Shown here in pieces: positions 28,379 through 36,623 of a stretch of 64,000 bases of DNA. Positions within the stretch are counted from its first letter, which is position 1, and each line of letters starts with the position of its first letter. This stretch comes from Wujia chipingensis. GTDB lineage: Bacteria; Bacillota; Clostridia; Lachnospirales; Lachnospiraceae. A program made the translations under genes and the position numbers. The notes beneath the pieces were generated by a model. The model worked only from the letters and a program-made list of their open reading frames with translations, did no database searches and was not told the origin of the DNA. The stretch is from assembly GCF_014337155.1 (NCBI RefSeq), contig NZ_CP060632.1:2673001-2737000 (forward strand), read 5' to 3'.

Positions 28379-28753
28379 TTACATTTTACCCTTATTATCG
28401 CTATTTTTCAACAATTTCTTGTGCTTTTTCGCGGATTTTTTTACCTTGTACAAGATGTTGTTTACAGATTTTAACAAGGCACAACTTATAGTGTAATGGA
28501 ACAATACAACGCCAAACAAAATGCCAACCGCCATATACCAGTGCAGCACACCATCCCCATATACGTGGATGCACTCCAACGTCACATAGGTCCAGATCAG
28601 CCAGAAGCAGACATCTTCCATTGCTATTAAAATTGAATTATGAGATACCACGCGTCGAAATACACGCAAAAGATCATACGACAGTGTGAGGGCGATTCCC
28701 ACGGCAACACTCATGATAAACATGGCACCCTGTCGTATCAATACATCTGTCAA
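28379..28753 (-). CDS. yabQ: Spore cortex biosynthesis protein YabQ
   Basis: 124 residues with about four hydrophobic helices, including the first MFIMSVAVGIALTLSYDLLR with the family motif YDLLRVFRR, and a Lys-rich C-terminal tail. YabQ is a mother-cell membrane protein needed for cortex formation in Bacillus. The yabP stop and yabQ start are immediately adjacent (28754/28753). Confidence 0.93.
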   Translation of the reverse strand: MTDVLIRQGAMFIMSVAVGIALTLSYDLLRVFRRVVSHNSILIAMEDVCFWLIWTYVTLECIHVYGDGVLHWYMAVGILFGVVLFHYTISCALLKSVNNILYKVKKSAKKHKKLLKNSDNKGKM

Positions 28754-29017
28754 TTATCGAAACAGCCGTTTGGCGATCGCCGCGGCTTTCTTCTTTCCCT
28801 TTTTGTCCGAATAAAGCATCCCCTGTATCGTTCCGGTCAACTGGAGTTCACCCTTCTCCATATCCAGCTTCTCTGCGTGCAGATTCTGCCCCTTGATGGC
28901 AAGATGATCTGCTGTTGTTTCTACCTCAACAAGCTCCGGTTCCATCGATATCACCTTTTCCAGTCCGGTGAGGCTCATATGTGCGCGTTGTGTAATATGT
29001 ATCATATGACTTTCCAT
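28754..29017 (-). CDS. yabP: Sporulation protein YabP
   Basis: 87 residues, the YabP/YqfC family length. Signatures are LTGLEKVISMEPELVEVET and LTGTIQGMLYSD. YabP is a sigma-E dependent sporulation protein in Bacillus. GGAG lies 5 bases before the ATG. It lies between rqcP and yabQ in the conserved order, 73 bases downstream of rqcP. Confidence 0.95.
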   Translation of the reverse strand: MESHMIHITQRAHMSLTGLEKVISMEPELVEVETTADHLAIKGQNLHAEKLDMEKGELQLTGTIQGMLYSDKKGKKKAAAIAKRLFR

Positions 29018-29090
29018 GTATGCTCCTGCACACTTGTTATAGCATAAATATATGCAGGCACTCTGCGATTTATGAGCCTTCTACCTTCCA

Positions 29091-29330
29091 TCAGAGATAT
29101 TCAAACATCTCTTTTGCATCTTCCTTTTTCGTAGAATCCGCGATCATTGTCACCTTAACCTTCACGGATTTATTACCAAACGATATCTCGATCACATCGC
29201 CAAGCTTCACATCATAGGATGCTTTCACGACTTTATCATTGACCATGACTCTGCCTGCATCGCATGCATCATTTGCTACGGTACGACGCTTAATCAGACG
29301 CGATACCTTTAAATATTTGTCCAAACGCAT
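29091..29330 (-). CDS. rqcP: RNA-binding S4 domain protein RqcP (YabO)
   Basis: 79 residues, almost entirely an S4 RNA-binding domain (MRLDKYLKVSRLIKRRTVAN and AGRVMVNDKVVKAS). RqcP/YabO binds 50S subunits carrying peptidyl-tRNA and acts with RqcH in C-terminal alanine tailing during ribosome quality control. AAGGAGG precedes the ATG. There is almost no room for a promoter between the hup terminator and this gene, so expression may come from read-through. Confidence 0.95.
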   Translation of the reverse strand: MRLDKYLKVSRLIKRRTVANDACDAGRVMVNDKVVKASYDVKLGDVIEISFGNKSVKVKVTMIADSTKKEDAKEMFEYL

Positions 29331-29361
29331 AGCACGTTCCTCCTTACTTTCCTCTCATATG

Positions 29362-29392
29362 AAAAAGCTGCCGCAGCATGCGACAGCTTTTC
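29362..29392 (-). terminator. Terminator after hup
   Basis: On the minus strand AAAAGCTGTCGC...GCGGCAGCTTTTTC forms a stable hairpin with a T tail, about 40 bases after the hup stop. Confidence 0.85.
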
Positions 29393-29429
29393 ACTCTTTA
29401 TCGAAAAATCTTTTCGGATAAGAATCAGA

Positions 29430-29702
29430 TTAGTTTAAAGAATCCTTTAAAGCCTTACCAGCCTTGAACTTAGGAGACTTAGAAGCAGCGATCTTCATTG
29501 TCTCGCCTGTTCTTGGGTTACGTCCCTCACGAGCAGGTCTCTCAGCTACTTCAAATGTACCAAATCCAACTAACTGGATCTTCTCACCATTCTTTAACTC
29601 TTCTGCTACTGTCTCTGTGAAAGCCTTAAGTGCCTTCTCAGCTTCTGTCTTCTTAAGTCCAGCCTTCTCAGCCATCTTTGCAACTAATTCATTCTTGTTC
29701 AT
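29430..29702 (-). CDS. hup: HU family DNA-binding protein
   Basis: 90 residues, full HU length. The signature GRNPRTGETMKIAASKSPKF (DNA-grasping beta arm) and the N-terminal MNKNELVAKMAEKAGLKKTE are typical. HU is the main nucleoid protein, binding DNA as a dimer and bending it. Codon use favours A/T-ending optimal codons as expected for a highly expressed gene. AGGAGG precedes the start and an excellent sigma-A promoter lies at 29799-29827. Confidence 0.98.
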   Translation of the reverse strand: MNKNELVAKMAEKAGLKKTEAEKALKAFTETVAEELKNGEKIQLVGFGTFEVAERPAREGRNPRTGETMKIAASKSPKFKAGKALKDSLN

Positions 29703-29798
29703 CGAAATTTCCTCCTATAATAAAACGATGTTTCCTGACCACATCCCCCGCGGTCGAATCTTGTTTTTATCAGCTTTGCCAACAAAGCCCTACGCATA

Positions 29799-29827
29799 TT
29801 TATACCTTGTTGCCCTTTGTTTGTCAA
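29799..29827 (-). promoter_or_regulatory. Strong sigma-A promoter of hup
   Basis: TTGACA (29822-29827) and TATAAA (29799-29804) are 17 bases apart on the minus strand, near consensus, about 95 bases before the hup ATG. Confidence 0.8.
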
Positions 29828-29828
29828 G

Positions 29829-29850
29829 GAAAAAAGCCAAGTTTTTGGCA
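29829..29850 (-). terminator. Short terminator after spoVT
   Basis: GCCAA-AAAC-TTGGC followed by TTTTTT on the minus strand, directly upstream of the hup -35 box. Confidence 0.65.
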
Positions 29851-29875
29851 CTTTTTGGGAATTTCGATGTCAATT

Positions 29876-30424
29876 TTACCCTTCCATCTGTTTCCCAAGG
29901 AATTTCGCTGCAATCGCCGCCGCTTTCACCTCAGATTCGCCGATTTGCCTGCTTCCTTCCCGGCTGAGCAAAATTACCGCGCCAATAGCATCGCCCTCGC
30001 AGATGATCGTCTGCACGATCTCTCCATCATACTCATTATCTCCGTGCCCGAGAATCCGGATAAACTTCTTTTCACCTTTCCGCGCCAGAATCGCTTCCCG
30101 GTCATTGATCGCATCCTCCAGTTCCCGGTGCAGGGATTTGCCGAGCAGATCCTTCTTGGAGATTCCCGCGACCGCGATGATCTGATCCCGGTCACAGACG
30201 CACACGCCACAACCAAGACTTGCTGCGATCGCATCAACATACTCCTGCGCAAATGCAGAAAGCTCTCCGATTGGTGAATATTTTTTCAGGACGATCTCAC
30301 CATCCTTGTCGGTAAATATTTCCAATGGATCGCCTTCCCGAATCCGTAACACGCGCCGGATCTCCTTTGGAACGACAATTCTGCCAAGCTCATCGATCCG
30401 TCTGACAATTCCTGTTGCTTTCAT
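29876..30424 (-). CDS. spoVT: Stage V sporulation protein T (AbrB family regulator)
   Basis: 182 residues. The N-terminal AbrB/SpoVT swapped-hairpin DNA-binding domain is near-identical to the family (MKATGIVRRIDELGRIVVPK, RRVLRIREGDPLEIF), followed by a GAF-like C-terminal domain (about 60-178). SpoVT regulates sigma-G genes in the forespore and spore properties. A sigma-G-type promoter lies upstream (30478-30507). AGGAGG precedes the ATG. Confidence 0.97.
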   Translation of the reverse strand: MKATGIVRRIDELGRIVVPKEIRRVLRIREGDPLEIFTDKDGEIVLKKYSPIGELSAFAQEYVDAIAASLGCGVCVCDRDQIIAVAGISKKDLLGKSLHRELEDAINDREAILARKGEKKFIRILGHGDNEYDGEIVQTIICEGDAIGAVILLSREGSRQIGESEVKAAAIAAKFLGKQMEG

Positions 30425-30477
30425 TTGATTATTTCCTCCTGTTCTCCTGACATACTTCCATTTTTGTACTGTATGGG

Positions 30478-30507
30478 TAGTATGTGGAAAATCGAAAGAA
30501 ATATTCG
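30478..30507 (-). promoter_or_regulatory. Sigma-G-type promoter of spoVT
   Basis: On the minus strand CGAATA (30502-30507) and CATACTA (30478-30484) are separated by 17 bases, close to the forespore sigma-G consensus (TGAATA / CATACTA). B. subtilis spoVT is known to be sigma-G dependent. Confidence 0.7.
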
Positions 30508-30591
30508 ATTCTTATTTGAACAAATTAATAAACTTTTTTATAATACCTTGATTAACATTTTCCGAAGTTTTGCCATAGATTCCTCTTTATT

Positions 30592-30939
30592 TTACTGCAG
30601 TTTACGGATTGCATTCACAGTAATGTCATACTGCTCCTTTACTTTTTCAAACATCACATCTGTACCATCTAACTCTTTTGCACGAAGCTTCTCCGTCAGC
30701 GCTGAACTTACCTCATACAGCTTGTCAAATCCGAGATTGACACAGACACCTTTGAGCGTGTGTGCTGCACGAAATGCACTGTCCACATCCTTCTCCTTAA
30801 GTGCTGCCTCCAATGTCTCATAGGACTTGTCGTTCAAAAATCTGATTGCAAACCGCTGCACCATCTGCTCGCTGCCGAGACGGCTCAATACCTCATCGAA
30901 ATTTGATCCCATCTCCTCATAGCATGCTCTTACTTCCAT
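30592..30939 (-). CDS. HPt domain protein (histidine phosphotransfer)
   Basis: 115 residues forming a single HPt four-helix bundle. The phosphorylatable histidine is in AFRAAHTLKGVCVNLGF, the canonical HPt motif. HPt proteins shuttle phosphate between hybrid histidine kinases and response regulators. Its start overlaps the end of the binding-protein gene by 10 bases, so it belongs to the operon with the decayed hybrid kinase. With that kinase destroyed, this HPt is probably orphaned. Confidence 0.9.
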   Translation of the reverse strand: MEVRACYEEMGSNFDEVLSRLGSEQMVQRFAIRFLNDKSYETLEAALKEKDVDSAFRAAHTLKGVCVNLGFDKLYEVSSALTEKLRAKELDGTDVMFEKVKEQYDITVNAIRKLQ

Positions 30940-31760
30940 TCCTGTACTCCTTTCATGTCACTAAATGCTGTCTCTGGATTTAACCCGTATTTCTCTATAA
31001 TCTTCCTTGTTGTTCCATCTTCCTGCATCTCATTCAATGCCTGTGCCAATTTCCCAATCACTTCGTTATCGCTTCCCTTTATAAACGCGATTCCAAGTTC
31101 TGAATTATACAAACTCTCGTCCAGAATCCGGTAAGCATCCGGATCGGTCTCTACAAATGTACGAAGCGCACTTTCATGCCCGGCAATCGCATCCACATAT
31201 CCTTTTCTGAGACTCGCGTAAATCTCATCCATAGAAGAAAAGCTGAACAGATCCCCCACCTGTGGTGTCGCCGGATTATCCTGATTTAAAAATTCCCGTT
31301 CTGGTTTACTCGTCGCCTGTACTGCTACACGCGTTCCTTCAAGATCGGATAGTTGAAAAATATCACTGTCCGCATGCACCACAACAACCTGCCGACTGTT
31401 CAGATACGGTCCAACCCATGTATACTCTTCTTCCCGACCAGTCATCGTGAAGCTACCCCACAGACAATCCACGCTTCCTTCCTCCAGATATTCGTCCTTG
31501 TCCTCCCACACGATCTGTGTAAAGACCGGCTCGTATCCGATGCGGCGGCATGCCTCCTGCGCAAGCTCGACATCCACGCCTGCAAATTCACCATCCTCGT
31601 TGATATAATTAAACGGTTCATAGCTGTCACTGCCAATCACCAACTGCGGCAGTTTTGACGACTGCTGTGTGCCTTCTGTCGCGGTTGATCCACAGCCCGC
31701 AAGCAGTACACACCCCGTCATACATGCAGCTATGATCTGACGAAGTTTCTTCATTCTCAT
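30930..31760 (-). CDS. Extracellular solute-binding lipoprotein, family 3 (amino-acid type)
   Basis: 276 residues. The signal peptide ends in a lipobox LLAGC (Cys about residue 23), predicting a lipoprotein anchored to the outer membrane face. The mature part is an SBP_bac_3 domain: LVIGSDSYEPFNYINEDGEF, GVDVELAQEACRRIGYEP and DLEGTRVAVQATS. Binding proteins of this kind usually serve ABC amino-acid importers, but no ABC genes are nearby. It sits between a hybrid kinase pseudogene and an HPt gene, and its start overlaps the pseudogene's final codon (ATGA). A sensory role as ligand input for that kinase is inferred. Confidence 0.92.
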   Translation of the reverse strand: MRMKKLRQIIAACMTGCVLLAGCGSTATEGTQQSSKLPQLVIGSDSYEPFNYINEDGEFAGVDVELAQEACRRIGYEPVFTQIVWEDKDEYLEEGSVDCLWGSFTMTGREEEYTWVGPYLNSRQVVVVHADSDIFQLSDLEGTRVAVQATSKPEREFLNQDNPATPQVGDLFSFSSMDEIYASLRKGYVDAIAGHESALRTFVETDPDAYRILDESLYNSELGIAFIKGSDNEVIGKLAQALNEMQEDGTTRKIIEKYGLNPETAFSDMKGVQEWK

Positions 31761-32907
31761 TGGTTCTCCCCCTCTTTTTTCTCCCTACAATATTTTCTTA
31801 TCATCGCGAACATCTTCTGCTCATCGAGTGGCTTTGACAAATGTTCACTCATCCCCGCTTCTTTGCTCTGCTGGATATCGTCCGCAAATGCATTTGCTGT
31901 CATCGCTATGATCGGAATCGTCGCTGCATCTGGTCGATGCATCGCACGGATCTGCTGCGTTCCCTGAAAATCCTGCATTGTATTATCTTTACTATTATCC
32001 CCTTTTTCTGTCTCTGGCGCAAGTAAAAATCGAAACTCGATTGTAAAGGTCGTCCCCACGCCCTCTTCACTTGTAAAAGAAATCGTTCCACCAGCTCTTT
32101 CGCGATGGAAAGTCACACCGGCTGCGGCTGCCTGCGTCTCAACAAGCTCTCCCATCGTCTCTCCGCCATGCAGATGAACTCCAACATTCTCTGGAATCTT
32201 CAATCCCTCCCATGTATTTGTCTGTGGGAACAGAATGATATCCGTTGAATAAATCGTGCTGATTGCCTGTATGATCTGATATTATTTTTCTATGTATTCG
32301 GTGTTTTTTCGTGCATATCGATAATGAATCATATGAAAAAATGATACAAACAGCAAATACAACAAAACCGCGTACGCCATTGTCGTTGTACGATATGTAA
32401 ACATTTCGCCCGACGTATAAAATACATACAGATGATTGTCCTTGTAGCTCCGACGCATGACATACCATGTCTGTCCGTCCGACTTTATCTTCTGCATCGT
32501 ATTATCCGTCCCAGCCCTGTTTTTCCGCTGTCTCTACGACTGTTCCTGAAATGGATTTATTTTTCTTTGTTTCATCATTGCTATTTATGATAGAAGCGCC
32601 ATCAGTGATAATGATGGTCGCCTCCATCGTAAAGTTATTTCCTGATAATAACGTATCTAACGATAATTCGTTATCTACTTCCTTATAGCCGGTGACATCC
32701 TCATAACAAAGCACCAATCCCGGCTGATCTTTCCGCGCCACAACCGCATACGCATAGGTTTTCCCATCCATCTCCGCATGCGAGAGCACCGATTTATTTT
32801 TTTATGTAAGAATTTCCCGAACTTCCGTGGTTGACAAATAATCCTTCCACATGGAATACTGGTTCGTGTCCGACTCTCCGACCGCATTCAGGTTCTTATC
32901 TTACATG
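31757..32907 (-). pseudogene. Decayed hybrid sensor histidine kinase / response regulator
   Basis: Several consecutive frame pieces on the minus strand belong to one kinase. The sensory part (NLNAVGESDTNQYSMWKDYL, YAVVARKDQPGLVLCYEDV) is broken by a TAA at 32802-32804 and a frameshift near 32500. A transmembrane helix AYAVLLYLLFVSFFHMIHYR follows, then a TAA at 32282-32284. The His-kinase core is missing; only the end of the ATPase domain (GGTISFTSEEGVGTTF) and the end of a receiver domain (IPIIAMTANAF, SKPLD) remain, joined by internal deletions. The 5' end is also gone, abutting the glnN stop. No intact product is possible. Confidence 0.88.
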
Positions 32908-32912
32908 TTGCA

Positions 32913-35030
32913 TTACAGTATAAACATCAAATCTCCATAAGAAGGCATTGGCCACATCTCCTTATCGACGATCATCTCCAATGCGTCGACTGGAGTACGA
33001 AGTTCTGTCATGGCTGGCATGATCACATCCAGACAATATCTTGCACGTTCCGGACCTTCTTCCTTCTTCTCGATCTCAGCTGTTACCTCTGCCAGATGAT
33101 TAAGTGCCTCGTAGCTTTCTGCAAGCAGGGCTGATGTCTTCTCCAGAAGCTTCTCCTGTACGCTTACATTGTAAGTCTTGCCAGCTGCACGTACCTGGTT
33201 GACAGATTCTGCAAGTACGGTTGTGTATTTGACAACCGCTGGAATGATCTGCTTCGTTGCCATATCGATCATCGTTCTTGCCTCAATGTTGATTGCCTTC
33301 GCATAAATCTCATACTGGATCTCCGCTCTTGCCTCAAGCTCTGCCTTTGTAAATACCTTGAAATGCTCAAACATATCAATGGCTGCATCCGTCGTAAGCG
33401 CCGGGATTGCATCGACCATTGTCGGAAGGTTTGGAAGTCCTCTGCGCTTTGCTTCCTCCTGCCACTCCTTGGAATATCCATTTCCGCTGAAGATGATACG
33501 CTTATGCTTTTCTGTATATTCTACAATCAGCGCGTTTAACTCTTTGTCGAAATCCTCTGCCTTCTCCAGTCTGTCGCAGGCCTCTTCAAATGCCTCCGCT
33601 GCGATCGTGTTTAAAACGACGTTGCAGTTTGACAGAGAATCCTGGGAACCAAGCATACGGAACTCGAACTTATTTCCTGTAAAAGCAAACGGTGATGTAC
33701 GGTTACGGTCAGTTGCGTCCTTGCGGAAATCTGGAAGCGTTGTAACACCCGTTGCAAACTTCTCACCCTTGATACTATGGGTTGCCTCTCCATTCTTCAG
33801 AATCTGGTCAAGCACATCCTCGAGCTGGTCGCCAAGGAATACGGAGATGACCGCTGGTGGTGCTTCATTGCCACCCAGTCTCTGATCGTTTCCGACATCG
33901 GCTGCAGATACACGAAGCAGATCTGCATGCTCATCAACCGCCTTTAAGATACATGCAAGTACAAGAAGGAACATTTTATTCTCATGTGGATTCTTGCCTG
34001 GATCAAGCAGATTAACTCCATCGTCAGAAGTGAGTGACCAGTTGTTGTGCTTACCGGAACCGTTTACCCCTGCAAACGGCTTCTCGTGAAGCAGGCAGCG
34101 CATACCATGACGACTTGCAACCTTCTTCAAAATACGCATCATGATCTGGTTGTGATCCTGTGCGATATTGACCGGTGCATAGATCGGAGCCAGCTCGTGC
34201 TGTGCCGGAGCAACCTCGTTGTGCTGTGTCTTCGCAGCGACGCCAAGCTTCCAGCACTCCTCATTGACTTCCTTCATATATGCACTGACACGCTGACGGA
34301 TCGTACCAAGATAATGGTCATCCATCTCCTGTCCCTTTGGTGGCATCGCACCAAACAATGTACGTCCAGTGTAGATCAGGTCCTTACGCTTTAACCATTT
34401 TTCTTTATCAACAAGGAAATATTCCTGTTCGGCACCAACGGATGGTGTCACACGTTTTGCAGTTGTATTTCCAAATAATCTTAAGATACGGAGTGCCTGC
34501 TTATTAACTGCCTCCATCGAACGAAGCAATGGTGTCTTCTGATCGAGTGCCTCGCCAGTGTACGAACAGAATGCGGTTGGAATACAAAGGATCCCGCCTG
34601 CAGAGTCATGACGTACAAACGCTGGAGATGTACAATCCCATGTCGTATAACCTCTTGCCTCAAATGTCGCACGAAGTCCGCCGGATGGGAATGAAGATGC
34701 ATCTGGCTCTCCCTGGATCAGCTCCTTACCGGAGAACGATAACAATACCTTTCCATTTTCCTTCGGTGCTGTGATAAATGCATCATGCTTTTCAGCAGTC
34801 ACACCGGTCATCGGCTGGAACCAGTGACTGAAATGTGTTGCCCCTTTCTCGATCGCCCACTCCTTCATCTCGTGGGCTACCACATCCGCGATCTCCAATG
34901 ACAATTCCTTGCCCTCTTCAATCGTCTCCTTGAGTTCTTTGTAAACCTTCTTCGGAAGTCGTTCTTCCATGACCGCGTCGTTAAATACGTCACAGCCAAA
35001 CAGCTCTGTTACGTTTACATTTTCTTCCAT
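32913..35030 (-). CDS. glnN: Glutamine synthetase type III (GlnN)
   Basis: 705 residues, the large GSIII length. Landmarks are [20 protein letters not shown] near residue 125, [26 protein letters not shown] and [13 protein letters not shown] with [16 protein letters not shown], the conserved catalytic and nucleotide-binding motifs. It makes glutamine from glutamate and ammonium with ATP; GSIII is common in gut Firmicutes and Bacteroidetes. A clear sigma-A promoter lies at 35109-35137. Binding site before the ATG is modest (AGGACAGG). Confidence 0.97.
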   Translation of the reverse strand: MEENVNVTELFGCDVFNDAVMEERLPKKVYKELKETIEEGKELSLEIADVVAHEMKEWAIEKGATHFSHWFQPMTGVTAEKHDAFITAPKENGKVLLSFSGKELIQGEPDASSFPSGGLRATFEARGYTTWDCTSPAFVRHDSAGGILCIPTAFCSYTGEALDQKTPLLRSMEAVNKQALRILRLFGNTTAKRVTPSVGAEQEYFLVDKEKWLKRKDLIYTGRTLFGAMPPKGQEMDDHYLGTIRQRVSAYMKEVNEECWKLGVAAKTQHNEVAPAQHELAPIYAPVNIAQDHNQIMMRILKKVASRHGMRCLLHEKPFAGVNGSGKHNNWSLTSDDGVNLLDPGKNPHENKMFLLVLACILKAVDEHADLLRVSAADVGNDQRLGGNEAPPAVISVFLGDQLEDVLDQILKNGEATHSIKGEKFATGVTTLPDFRKDATDRNRTSPFAFTGNKFEFRMLGSQDSLSNCNVVLNTIAAEAFEEACDRLEKAEDFDKELNALIVEYTEKHKRIIFSGNGYSKEWQEEAKRRGLPNLPTMVDAIPALTTDAAIDMFEHFKVFTKAELEARAEIQYEIYAKAINIEARTMIDMATKQIIPAVVKYTTVLAESVNQVRAAGKTYNVSVQEKLLEKTSALLAESYEALNHLAEVTAEIEKKEEGPERARYCLDVIMPAMTELRTPVDALEMIVDKEMWPMPSYGDLMFIL

Positions 35031-35108
35031 GTTGTCTTCTAAACCTGTCCTTTCACGTTTCCTTAATTAATTTTGAAAGTTCTCCCCTTGTATTATTATT
35101 TTTTTTAT

Positions 35109-35137
35109 AGTATATTTTATGAAGTTTGCTTTGTCAA
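35109..35137 (-). promoter_or_regulatory. Sigma-A promoter of glnN
   Basis: TTGACA (35132-35137) and TATACT (35109-35114) are 17 bases apart on the minus strand. The leader is about 75 bases. Confidence 0.75.
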
Positions 35138-35141
35138 ACAA

Positions 35142-35188
35142 TATAATAGGTAATATGCCGCTATTTTGAATCATCTGGCGGCATTTTT
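35142..35188 (+). promoter_or_regulatory. Promoter and leader hairpin of the NSS transporter gene
   Basis: TATAAT at 35142-35147 places a start near 35154. The leader then begins with the hairpin ATGCCGC (35155-35161) / GCGGCAT (35178-35184) followed by TTTTATT and the ribosome binding site AGGAGGG. It may be a terminator-like attenuator or a protective 5' hairpin. The -35 box is weak. Confidence 0.45.
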
Positions 35189-35208
35189 ATTCAGGAGGGA
35201 AAATATAT

Positions 35209-36564
35209 ATGCAGCGAGAATCTTTCAAATCCCGCCTTGGTTTTCTGCTTGTATCGGCAGGATGCGCCATCGGTATTGGAAATGTGTGGCGTTTTCCATA
35301 TGTTGCAGGGGAAAACGGAGGCGGTCTTTTTGTGCTCTTTTACCTGATCTTTCTGGTAATTATGGGGCTCCCGGTTTTAACAATGGAGTTTGCAGTCGGA
35401 CGTGCGAGCCGCAAGAGTGCGGTGCTTGGATACAAGGCACTCGAAAAGCCCGGCAGCAAATGGCATATCCACGGCTGGTTTGCCATGGCTGGATGCTATC
35501 TGCTGATGATGTATTACACAACCGTATCCGGCTGGATGCTTTCTTATTTTTATAAGTTTGCCACAGGTGCTTTCCATTCCGGTATGGACACCGACGCGAC
35601 ATCTTCCGTATTCACAGATTTGCTCGGTGATCCGCTTCAGATGACGATCTGGATGGTCATTATCGTGGTCGCAGGATTTCTCATCTGCAGCCGCGGCTTG
35701 CAGAACGGATTGGAACGGATCAGTAAGTTCATGATGCTGGCATTGCTTGCACTGATCGTGATCTTAGTTGTACATAGTCTGACATTATCCGGTGCAAAGG
35801 AAGGCCTGAAGTTCTACCTTGTACCAAATGCAAAAACCGTATCCGAGGTCGGTCTTCGAAATGTGATCTCTGCGGCTATGAACCAGTCGTTCTTCACTCT
35901 GAGTCTGGGTGTTGCGGCAATGGAGATCTTCGGAAGCTACATGAGCAAAGACAATACGCTTGCCGGGGAGGGCGTCCGTATCTGTGCTCTCGATACATTT
36001 GTTGCAATCATGGCAGGACTGATCATCTTCCCGGCATGCTTCAGCTATGGCGTGGAAGTCGGTGCCGGTCCAAGTCTGATCTTCGTCACACTGCCAAATG
36101 TATTTGTAAATATGGCAGGCGGAAGAATCTGGGGAACACTGTTCTTCCTGTTCATGACATTTGCCAGCTTCTCAACGGTTATCGCTGTATTTGAGAACAT
36201 CATTTCGTTCTGTATGGATATGTTCCATATCAGCCGGAACAAAGCGTCACTCATCAACTGCATCATCATCCTGATCGCGAGCATGCCTTGTGTCCTCGGT
36301 TACAATGTCTGGAGCAGTGTGCATCTGATCGGCGGTCGTGACGTACTCGACACGGAAGACTTCTTAGTTAGCAACCTGCTGTTGCCGCTTGGTTCACTCG
36401 TCTATCTGTTGTTCTGTGTTACCAAATGGGGATTTGGATTTGATAACTACATCGAAGAGGCAAATACCGGAAAAGGGCTTAAAATCAGCCGGAAATTAAA
36501 GCCGTATTTCCAGTTTATACTGCCGGTTTTGATTCTGATCATTCTGATTCAGGGATTGCTGTAG
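35209..36564 (+). CDS. Sodium-dependent transporter, NSS (SNF) family
   Basis: 451 residues with about 12 membrane helices and the NSS signature at the N-terminus (GFLLVSAGCAIGIGNVWRFP with the unwound helix 1 Na+ site, then GENGGGLFVLFY). Bacterial NSS members import amino acids such as tryptophan, tyrosine, leucine or methionine with Na+. The substrate is not deducible here. AGGAGG precedes the ATG. It lies divergent to glnN and 60 bases upstream of the SulP gene; both may be one transcript ending at the 38299-38361 hairpin. Confidence 0.93.
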   Translation: MQRESFKSRLGFLLVSAGCAIGIGNVWRFPYVAGENGGGLFVLFYLIFLVIMGLPVLTMEFAVGRASRKSAVLGYKALEKPGSKWHIHGWFAMAGCYLLMMYYTTVSGWMLSYFYKFATGAFHSGMDTDATSSVFTDLLGDPLQMTIWMVIIVVAGFLICSRGLQNGLERISKFMMLALLALIVILVVHSLTLSGAKEGLKFYLVPNAKTVSEVGLRNVISAAMNQSFFTLSLGVAAMEIFGSYMSKDNTLAGEGVRICALDTFVAIMAGLIIFPACFSYGVEVGAGPSLIFVTLPNVFVNMAGGRIWGTLFFLFMTFASFSTVIAVFENIISFCMDMFHISRNKASLINCIIILIASMPCVLGYNVWSSVHLIGGRDVLDTEDFLVSNLLLPLGSLVYLLFCVTKWGFGFDNYIEEANTGKGLKISRKLKPYFQFILPVLILIILIQGLL

Positions 36565-36623
36565 CCGGATCCGGGGAGATCGTTATACTACATTTTAAAT
36601 AAAGCGAAAAGGATTTTACTGAC

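Noticed and set aside
32139..32468. 109-codon frame across the kinase pseudogene as a gene
   Set aside because: It is an out-of-frame reading; the protein-like frames on either side explain the sequence as a decayed kinase.
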